Positions 1 to 5,379 of a DNA stretch of 25,694 bases are shown one piece after another (the stretch's first letter is position 1; every line of letters starts with the position of its first letter). Made by a program: the position numbers and the translations under genes. Under the pieces are notes generated by a model, which did not search any database, was not told the origin of the DNA, and was given only the letters and a program-made list of their open reading frames with translations. The stretch is taken from positions 1 through 25,694 of the IMG/VR virus record IMGVR_UViG_3300035187_002384; one strand, written 5' to 3'. This DNA comes from a virus.

Positions 1-27
1 TTTGTTGACGTCAACGAAATGGTTTTG

Positions 28-98
28 TGGCCATGGCAGGATTCGAACCTGCAATAAACCCCGCCATTGGGGTGTGTGTGCCTTTCCACCACATAGCC
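28..98 (-). tRNA. tRNA-like gene, isotype not assigned
   Basis: Read on the minus strand, a 7-bp acceptor stem (GGCTATG with CATGGCC, one G-U pair) and a perfect T arm (GCAGG, loop TTCGAAT, CCTGC) are clear, with discriminator A. The D arm is short (GTG pairing with CAC). The anticodon arm is odd: the best stem is ACCCC/GGGGT, which leaves only a 6-nt loop AATGGC and no U in the usual position 33, so UGG (Pro) or GGC (Ala) cannot be chosen. CCA is not fully encoded. It lies 3 bp downstream of a second tRNA-like gene and probably shares its transcript. It could be a degenerate tRNA or a tRNA mimic. Confidence 0.6.
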
Positions 99-101
99 TT
101 G

Positions 102-173
102 TAGTCAGGACAGGATTCGAACCTGTATTTGCAGGCCCTTTCGAGCCCGTGGTTACCATTACGCCACCTGACT
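102..173 (-). tRNA. tRNA-like gene, isotype not assigned
   Basis: The minus strand shows a perfect 7-bp acceptor stem (AGTCAGG/CCTGACT), discriminator A, and a T arm ACAGG-TTCGAAT-CCTGT. The D arm (GCG...CAC with a GG in the loop) is weak. The best anticodon stem, CGGGC/GCCTG, closes an 8-nt loop TCGAAAGG instead of 7 nt. GAA (Phe) or CGA (Ser) could be read, but a serine tRNA would need a long variable arm, which is absent. A TATATTTG promoter box lies 8 bp upstream of the 5' end. Confidence is high that it is tRNA-derived and low on identity. Confidence 0.6.
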
Positions 174-180
174 ATTTACA

Positions 181-188
181 CAAATATA
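181..188 (-). promoter_or_regulatory. Bacteroidota-type -7 box upstream of the tRNA pair
   Basis: The minus strand reads TATATTTG, a full match to the Bacteroidota -7 consensus TAnnTTTG, ending 8 bp before the first base of the upstream tRNA-like gene. No TTG is found 19-21 nt further upstream, so the -33 half is weak or absent. The position fits transcription starting right at the tRNA 5' end. Confidence 0.5.
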
Positions 189-190
189 CA

Positions 191-382
191 CTACTTCTCC
201 CCAATTTCCCCCTTCAGCTTCTCGACGTAGACCGCTGCATCCATCAACTCCTCCTGCAGGTGTTGCAGCCATTGCATCAGCGTCAGGTCATCGCGCTCCA
301 TCGTTGTGCCGTACTTGCGCTTGCCCTGTTCCGCTCTTGTCCTAAATTGGTCAATAACTGACTCGACTATCTTATCGCTCAT
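191..382 (-). CDS. Small phage protein, MazG-like helix pair
   Basis: A 63-aa protein with the pattern RKYGTTMERDDL followed by MQWLQHLQEELMDAAVYVEKL at residues 22-57. I recognise this from many short phage proteins, in which the EELxDAxxY helix resembles one helix of the all-alpha MazG nucleotide pyrophosphohydrolase fold. It is too short for a complete MazG dimer half, so catalysis is not claimed. It overlaps the RyR-domain gene upstream by 11 nt and is the last protein gene before the tRNAs. A role near nucleotide-pool control is inferred only from this similarity and from the full MazG and DUF1599 genes 4-5 kb upstream. Confidence 0.7.
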   Translation of the reverse strand: MSDKIVESVIDQFRTRAEQGKRKYGTTMERDDLTLMQWLQHLQEELMDAAVYVEKLKGEIGEK

Positions 383-731
383 GATTGTCTTTTAGCGCGT
401 TCACAATTGCGCAAAATAAAGCGTCTTTTTTTTGCTGAAATTCAGGTAATTGCTCGAATGGGACGATACAAGGGTGCGTTTTTTTAACGGTATCCTTTAC
501 CTCCCCATACACCCACCCATCTGAAATCTTTTCCTGCATCCATGCGTTATGCTGTGCATCTTCTTTTGCGTCAGGGTTGTTTAATTTAAAGGCAACACCA
601 GAAATGGCGCTGTCTCGCTGCCATTGTTCGGCATCATCCCAATGACTTTGACTAAAGTCCCCGTTTGCTTGGCACCATACTCTATTAGCCTCATGGCATG
701 CCTTGGCGATATACTCTATTTTTTTATCCAT
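372..731 (-). CDS. RyR domain-containing protein
   Basis: A 119-aa protein matching the phage form of the ryanodine-receptor RyR domain. Residues about 5-55 hold KACHEANRVWCQANGD and a following W-rich stretch, and residues 65-110 hold HNAWMQEKISDGWVYGEVKD, KKTHPCIVPFEQLP and the closing FCAIVNAL helix. The family is common in phages and bacterial operons; no biochemical role is established that I can name. It sits 10 bp downstream of an unknown 95-aa gene and overlaps the next gene by 11 nt, so it belongs to the leftmost polycistron. The size is typical of stand-alone RyR proteins. Confidence 0.8.
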   Translation of the reverse strand: MDKKIEYIAKACHEANRVWCQANGDFSQSHWDDAEQWQRDSAISGVAFKLNNPDAKEDAQHNAWMQEKISDGWVYGEVKDTVKKTHPCIVPFEQLPEFQQKKDALFCAIVNALKDNHER

Positions 732-741
732 TTTCAGTTAT

Positions 742-1029
742 TTAGGCAAACAAAAATTGGTGCAGTTCCTCCACCGTGCGGCATACTTCATTGCCATCCT
801 TGTCCCACATCTGTAAATCCTCACGCCTGCCGAAATCCTTCTCGTACATCCACCAACATAAAGTTTCGTACTGGTCTTCATTTAAGACGTGCTTCAACAA
901 AATGCTGATGACTTCCTGTTTTGGCTCATCGAACTCGGATAAGTCGATGCCAAGTTTGTAGGCATCCATTTTACGCTTGTAATCCGTATCTATAAGGTTC
1001 AGCAGGTTTTGTAGTTCAGTTAGGGTCAT
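742..1029 (-). CDS. Hypothetical acidic protein
   Basis: A 95-aa acidic protein I do not recognise. It looks mostly helical in its first half (LTELQNLLNLIDTDYKRKMDAYKLG) and ends in a Trp/Asp-rich segment (CWWMYEKDFGRREDLQMWDKDG) with an FLFA tail. It has no signal peptide or membrane segment. It starts inside the last codons of the DPPY methyltransferase (4-nt ATGA overlap), so it is almost certainly translated from the same message and coupled to it. A methyltransferase partner role is possible but not supported by any motif. Confidence 0.65.
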   Translation of the reverse strand: MTLTELQNLLNLIDTDYKRKMDAYKLGIDLSEFDEPKQEVISILLKHVLNEDQYETLCWWMYEKDFGRREDLQMWDKDGNEVCRTVEELHQFLFA

Positions 1030-2237
1030 TGCTGTGCGTGTTTAATTCGTGCCTGTGCTATTGCGACGTACTCGGCCTCGCGTTCAATGCCGATGAAGCT
1101 AAAGCCTTCGAGTGCCGCCGCTTTGCCTGTGCTTCCTGATCCCATAAACGGATCGAGGACGATTCCATCGGGTGGCGTTACGAGCCTGCACAGGTATCGC
1201 ATCAGGTCGGTGGGTTTGACGGTGGGGTGAAAATTGGTTCGCATCGGGTGATTAGTAGGCTTCCCTTCTCTTGTTTCAATTCCCGACATCGCACCCGCCT
1301 TGCGTTGTTCCATCCCCTCGCACCCCTCATCCCTGTCGCGTTTGCTTGCCTTGGCGCAGTAGAAGAACCGCGCGGCGGAGCCTGAATCGCCATAGGTTTC
1401 GGATAGCGGGTGTTCTTCATCAAACTTGCCGTAAATGCCATTTGGAGAGCCGTTTGTTGTTCTGTTATTCCAAGGCCCCATTTTACCACTCTTGGTATCA
1501 GGAAACAACCCCACCACCTCCTCGCTTCCATCGTGGATGAAGTTGGCAGGCCAGCGGCCGAGTGCAGTTGTTGTGCCAATTTTCGGGTCGCTTACTTTAT
1601 AGTTAGCCGTACCGCTCCAATTAGTTGTCCTTTCCTCCGTCCCCACCCTACACCCATCCACGTTAATCGCACCCGTGCCGTGTTGCAGTACGTTCTCCGC
1701 TACCGTGCCAATCAAGGGCTTCCGCGCCACCGTTATCGGCTCAAGTGCGGGTTTTAACGCAGTGCCCCAGCCTTCCCATTGCTTCGCTTCGGGGGTGGCG
1801 GGGTCAGAATATATATATTCGGTTGCAGTTGCCTGCCCATATCGCGCGTTATGTATATTTCCTGCATGGTGTTTTTTTGTCCCCACCACCTTTCGCTCCG
1901 CTCCTGCCGCCTTATCAATCGCCTTGCTCACATCCAGCGACTTCGGAAACCCCGACCCGTACACCCAAGCAATCATATCGCGTATCTCAAACCCAGCGTC
2001 CTCAATCCTTACCGCCATTCGGTGCTGTGTCCTCGTGCCAGCAAAAGCCAGCAGATGCCCGCCAGGCTTCAACACCCGAAGGCACTCCGCCCACACTTCA
2101 ACGCTCGGAACATCGTAGTCCCACTTCTTGCCCATAAACGACAGGCCATACGGCGGATCAGTCACGACAGCATCAACGCTGCAATCAGGCATAGAACGCA
2201 AGACCTCAAGGCAATCGCCGTGTATCAGTTCAGTCAT
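1026..2237 (-). CDS. Site-specific DNA methyltransferase (DPPY, N6-adenine or N4-cytosine)
   Basis: A 403-aa S-adenosylmethionine-dependent DNA methyltransferase of the amino-methylating kind. The catalytic motif IV DPPYGLSFMGKKWD lies near residue 30. The SAM-binding motif I, LDPFMGSGSTGKAA, lies near residue 365, followed by FIGIEREAEYVAIAQARI. The order IV before I indicates the beta class. A typical HPTVKPTDLMRYL helix precedes motif I. The ATG at 2237 is preferred over an in-frame TTG at 2255, because homology begins with the MTELIHGDCL segment. No restriction endonuclease is adjacent, so it is probably an orphan phage enzyme that protects phage DNA from host restriction. Its base composition is GC-richer than the neighbouring primase gene, suggesting separate acquisition. 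Confidence 0.93.
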   Translation of the reverse strand: MTELIHGDCLEVLRSMPDCSVDAVVTDPPYGLSFMGKKWDYDVPSVEVWAECLRVLKPGGHLLAFAGTRTQHRMAVRIEDAGFEIRDMIAWVYGSGFPKSLDVSKAIDKAAGAERKVVGTKKHHAGNIHNARYGQATATEYIYSDPATPEAKQWEGWGTALKPALEPITVARKPLIGTVAENVLQHGTGAINVDGCRVGTEERTTNWSGTANYKVSDPKIGTTTALGRWPANFIHDGSEEVVGLFPDTKSGKMGPWNNRTTNGSPNGIYGKFDEEHPLSETYGDSGSAARFFYCAKASKRDRDEGCEGMEQRKAGAMSGIETREGKPTNHPMRTNFHPTVKPTDLMRYLCRLVTPPDGIVLDPFMGSGSTGKAAALEGFSFIGIEREAEYVAIAQARIKHAQQ

Positions 2238-2252
2238 TGAATTTAATTTGTG

Positions 2253-2260
2253 CAAATCTA
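2253..2260 (-). promoter_or_regulatory. Possible -7 box before the DPPY methyltransferase
   Basis: The minus strand reads TAGATTTG, matching TAnnTTTG, 15 bp upstream of the methyltransferase ATG and just beyond the stop codon of the primase-helicase gene. No TTG is found at the right spacing upstream, so this is a half-match. It would allow the left-most gene group to be transcribed separately from the replication genes. Confidence 0.35.
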
Positions 2261-2265
2261 ATTAA

Positions 2266-4083
2266 TCAAAATGGAGATTCAGCCAGCGTGTTGAATAATT
2301 TACTCCCATCTCTGAAATAAAAGGTGTCTCTATTTAGGTTAGCTTGGAATGTAAGTGGCTCCTCAAAGCCAGTGGGCGCACCGCCAGTTTCCGTCTCCCG
2401 TATCTTACGAATATGCATCTCAACAAGTCTCCTCATAGATGGATCTGGATGCTGAATCCTCCTGTGCAACGTGATGAAATCATCAGCACGGTTGACAAAC
2501 TTAGCGCCACCCTCAGTCTGCTCTGCGAAAGGAGGAACTGGCAAGCCATCCTTCCCCTTAACCCGCTGAGCCTCTGTAACAGCATGTACATTCAGCCAAA
2601 CAGCAATGCTCTTTGAGTTGCTTAACGTCAACAGCTCACTAACAGCCTCGTAGTCATACTCATGAACACCAAGGCTAAACGCCTGCTTCATATCCCTCTT
2701 AAGCCCATTGTAGGGGTCAATAAAGACCCCATCAATGCCATCATTGGCAATCAACTTATGAGTGAATGTAATCAAGTCATAAATGCTATAAGTCTGGGCA
2801 TTGTCAATGATGATGAAGTGCTTCCCAACCCAATCATAAGCCATCTTCATATCCGCAGTCGTCATCTTATCAATAGGCATACCCATAGCAAATGTCATCA
2901 GCCTCATCTTGATAGAGGCAGTCTTATTCTCTGATGAATACACAGCCCACTTCCACCCAAAGTTCATAGCAGCAGCCACTTGTAAGTATAGCGCAAATGT
3001 CGTCTTACCGATATTGCTATGCCCATTTATAATAGTGAAATTCCTCTTATACCTCCAATGGTCATCAATGGAGGGGATGCCAAGTTTAATACCCTGCTTG
3101 ATAACACCACCAGCATACGCTGATATCCACTTAAAGTCCTCATCATTACTGCTGATGAACGACATATCCCCATCCAGGATACGCAACTCTCTACGCATCT
3201 TATCTTTCTCATCATGTATGCTCTTGATAGGCTGTGTCTTGCCCCTCGCAATGCCATCCCTTATAGTGTGCTGCGCCCCTGATATCGAGTCAATATCCCT
3301 CTTGCAAATCTCCCTCGATAAAACCCTGACCACCTCATCCTCCTCCATATTTCCAGAAGCTATATAGCCACCACAAAGTATAGATGCCCTCAACAAGACA
3401 TTGTGCTTATCACCATCAGGGGCTTTCCTAATCATCTTGCAGGCTATGTTCAGCGTCTCATAATCTGTGTTTATGTTAGGCTGACTCACAAGAGCATCCT
3501 CCTTAGGCCTTTCGCTTATCAAGCCCCCATACACAGCAGACTCCTCATTGAGGATTATCTCAGGGTCGTAGCTTATAAAGCAAGCCCTGCTCACGTTGAT
3601 GCTCGTGGGGTCTGCATCAATATTGTGAGCATCCTTGTAATACTTGCAGATAGCCTTATAATGCTCCCTATGTCTTTCCGGGTTGCTTATCTTCATCAAC
3701 ACCTTCAAGCCTGTGCCGGTGGGACTGACAAAGCAGGCTAATGTATATGGGTCGAAAGAAAGCTTGTTCTTGTATTCTACAACAGATACATTATCCAAGT
3801 CTATGCAGATAATGCCTGAGTGCTGAGTTAAAGCGGAGTCTTCACGCTTAGAGAATATCCCAGAGAACAATATGACTGGGAGCTTCCTCTTAATTGCATT
3901 CTTCTTATCCTTGTCTTTTTCATTCCTTAGGGATTCAATAATCGGTAAAGAACTTTTGTGGCCATCCATTATCAGCGTTACCGCTTGAGAAAGACTTATA
4001 GTATGTGGTTGTTCTGTTGACGAAAGTGTCTGGAAAATAGTTATTCGTCTCTGTAATATTGGGGTTTGGTTTGTCGTGGTCAT
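2266..4083 (-). CDS. Primase-helicase (BT4734/VirE-N primase domain fused to DnaB-like RecA domain)
   Basis: A 605-aa replication protein. Residues about 12-190 match the BT4734-like/VirE N-terminal primase domain (RITIFQTLSS, LPVILFSGIFSKRED, HSGIICIDLDNV, CFVSPTGTGLKVLMKI). A helical linker around residues 230-275 resembles primase C-terminal domains. Residues about 310-600 form a RecA/DnaB-type ATPase with Walker A GHSNIGKTT (about residue 350) and Walker B GVFIDPYNGL. It probably primes and unwinds phage DNA. The start at 4083 is kept because the RITIF segment at residue 13 already belongs to the domain; this makes its 5' end overlap the DUF1599 gene by 149 nt in another frame. It is the last gene of the replication block. 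Confidence 0.88.
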   Translation of the reverse strand: MTTTNQTPILQRRITIFQTLSSTEQPHTISLSQAVTLIMDGHKSSLPIIESLRNEKDKDKKNAIKRKLPVILFSGIFSKREDSALTQHSGIICIDLDNVSVVEYKNKLSFDPYTLACFVSPTGTGLKVLMKISNPERHREHYKAICKYYKDAHNIDADPTSINVSRACFISYDPEIILNEESAVYGGLISERPKEDALVSQPNINTDYETLNIACKMIRKAPDGDKHNVLLRASILCGGYIASGNMEEDEVVRVLSREICKRDIDSISGAQHTIRDGIARGKTQPIKSIHDEKDKMRRELRILDGDMSFISSNDEDFKWISAYAGGVIKQGIKLGIPSIDDHWRYKRNFTIINGHSNIGKTTFALYLQVAAAMNFGWKWAVYSSENKTASIKMRLMTFAMGMPIDKMTTADMKMAYDWVGKHFIIIDNAQTYSIYDLITFTHKLIANDGIDGVFIDPYNGLKRDMKQAFSLGVHEYDYEAVSELLTLSNSKSIAVWLNVHAVTEAQRVKGKDGLPVPPFAEQTEGGAKFVNRADDFITLHRRIQHPDPSMRRLVEMHIRKIRETETGGAPTGFEEPLTFQANLNRDTFYFRDGSKLFNTLAESPF

Positions 4084-4351
4084 CTTCTAAGGCTATTTTT
4101 AGTAAAATTAAATAACCAATCAAGTCTGTAATCGTATCTTCGGTTTGGTCTGTAATCCCTTTGTTCTTTATTCTATTTAGCTTGTCGTCTATACGGGCGC
4201 AGATGGCTTTGACTGGGGTTAGCGCACTAAAAACTCCTAGCGGGGAAAGTGCGCTGTTCCCGTAACTAGCATTTTTCATCAATAAGAGATCTTCGATTTC
4301 TTTAATCTTGGATGATATCCTCTGCTCTGGAGTCTGTTGGGTAGTACTCAT
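3935..4351 (-). CDS. DUF1599-type protein (nucleotide modification associated domain 1)
   Basis: A 138-aa protein. Residues about 22-90 carry the DUF1599 pattern: LLMKNASYGNSALSPLG, then ICARIDDKLNRIKNKG and TEDTITDLIGYLILLKIAL. The family has been predicted to be associated with modified nucleotides or nucleotide pools and has a MazG-like helical layout with acidic residues. The last ~48 residues, rich in Asn and Thr, lie beyond the domain and are encoded by DNA that also encodes the start of the primase-helicase in another frame. The gene's own 5' end overlaps the HTH gene by 50 nt. Such a stack of long overlaps suggests translational coupling. Confidence 0.75.
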   Translation of the reverse strand: MSTTQQTPEQRISSKIKEIEDLLLMKNASYGNSALSPLGVFSALTPVKAICARIDDKLNRIKNKGITDQTEDTITDLIGYLILLKIALEDDHDKPNPNITETNNYFPDTFVNRTTTYYKSFSSGNADNGWPQKFFTDY

Positions 4352-4613
4352 CGTTTTGTATTTTTTGACAAATTTGAAAATCTTTAATCATATCAGTCAT
4401 AATCCTGTGGATGCCCCTGGCGAAGTTGACTGTTGGCTTTTGCTCACCATGATAAATCCTTTCAACGAAAGCCCTAGTCATACCGATATTACCTGCTATT
4501 GCGTTACGCCTAACACCATAGTCATCAACCCAAATTCTGAATAGATGAAGTGCTACGTCTGGATGGAATGGGGGAGGGGAGTATTCGCCCCCCGGATATT
4601 GAGGCCTGCTCAT
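4302..4613 (-). CDS. Small HTH-like DNA-binding protein
   Basis: A 103-aa protein with a likely helix-turn-helix at residues 35-75 (RRNAIAGNIGMTRAFVERIYHGEQKP), in the style of small Cro/XRE proteins where the second helix is MTRAFVERI. The N-terminus is Pro-rich and the C-terminus acidic. It sits between MazG and DUF1599 in the replication block and its 3' end overlaps the DUF1599 start by 50 nt. A regulatory or origin-binding role is inferred from the fold and position only. Confidence 0.6.
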   Translation of the reverse strand: MSRPQYPGGEYSPPPFHPDVALHLFRIWVDDYGVRRNAIAGNIGMTRAFVERIYHGEQKPTVNFARGIHRIMTDMIKDFQICQKIQNDEYYPTDSRAEDIIQD

Positions 4614-4628
4614 TCATTAAACCTTTAT

Positions 4629-4979
4629 CTAGTCTTTTATGAATGAACCATCCACCATCTTGCCTGTTCTGTCTTTGATTTCCTGGTAGGCATATCCAAG
4701 GGCAGACATAACATCATAGCCACGGATTTCAGCGAAGATGATTAGCGTAACCATGATATCTCCAACAGCGTCAATCTCCTCTTTGCGCTTTTTCTTGAGT
4801 ATTGCTGACGCTAACTCACCGACTTCTTCGATTATTTTAATAAGCTGTTTGTCGCTATTCTCTTCTTTCACGAGTCCTTTGTCATCAGCCCAGTCTACTA
4901 CATCGGAGATTAGTTTTTCGTACTTGCAGCGGTGGTCATTAATTTGACAGTCATCGAATCCTTGAGTGTGTTTTTCCAT
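4629..4979 (-). CDS. MazG-like nucleotide pyrophosphohydrolase
   Basis: A 116-aa protein of the all-alpha NTP pyrophosphohydrolase superfamily, which hydrolyses (d)NTPs to monophosphates. The metal-binding signature is visible as IIEEVGELASAILKK followed by EEIDAVGDIMVTL at residues about 50-80, giving the EExxE...ExxD pattern. The ATG at 4979 is preferred over the upstream in-frame ATG at 5030, because the extra 17 residues lie inside the DnaA-like gene and look unstructured. Phage MazG proteins are thought to adjust nucleotide or alarmone pools during infection. It is 5 bp downstream of the DnaA-like gene. Confidence 0.85.
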   Translation of the reverse strand: MEKHTQGFDDCQINDHRCKYEKLISDVVDWADDKGLVKEENSDKQLIKIIEEVGELASAILKKKRKEEIDAVGDIMVTLIIFAEIRGYDVMSALGYAYQEIKDRTGKMVDGSFIKD

Positions 4980-4983
4980 TGTA

Positions 4984-5379
4984 TTAAATTGTTTTATTTT
5001 CGGGTTGCAAGATAGCAAGTAAATCATCATCAGTCATTCTCTTTATTTTATTGATGAACCTCCAATTTGGCAGGTATGGGTCAACAGCTTGTACTGAATG
5101 AATGACTGATGTGTGGTGCCTACCGAGGAGGTTGGCAATTGATTGCAGTGTCACTATGTTGCCGTGGTATGTTCTAAGCACATAGCAAAGAGCGTGCCTC
5201 CCCGTTGCGATATGAAGCATCCTCGATCCAGACATCATCTCTTTCTTTGTAGTACCTACAAGTCTACATATCTGATCTGAATAAAAGTCAGCAATTTTAT
5301 TTATGAAGTAGTTGAACTGCAACTCTTCATCTATCGGCTTTGCTGTCATCCTTTTCTTGTATATTTTTCTTTGTGTCAT
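4984..5379 (-). CDS. DnaA domain IV-like DNA-binding protein
   Basis: A 131-aa protein whose C-terminal half matches the DNA-binding domain IV of DnaA. The helix around VTLQSIANLLGRHHTSVIHS is the signature helix-turn-helix (GRDHTTVxHA in DnaA), preceded by a basic, Arg-rich segment. There is no AAA+ ATPase domain, so it cannot be a full initiator; it could bind DnaA boxes at a phage origin or compete with host DnaA. The ATG at 5379 overlaps the stop of the cytosine methyltransferase (ATGA), which makes this start more likely than the ATG at 5484. It stands at the head of the replication block. Confidence 0.85.
   Translation of the reverse strand: MTQRKIYKKRMTAKPIDEELQFNYFINKIADFYSDQICRLVGTTKKEMMSGSRMLHIATGRHALCYVLRTYHGNIVTLQSIANLLGRHHTSVIHSVQAVDPYLPNWRFINKIKRMTDDDLLAILQPENKTI

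Noticed and set aside
1675-2240. Long plus-strand ORFs opposite the DPPY methyltransferase
   Set aside because: They are antisense shadows of a GC-rich gene with clear motifs on the minus strand.
3027-3257. 76-aa minus-strand ORF inside the primase-helicase
   Set aside because: No motif, no start context; a frame shadow, unlike the HNH ORFs in dcm, which carry full domain signatures.
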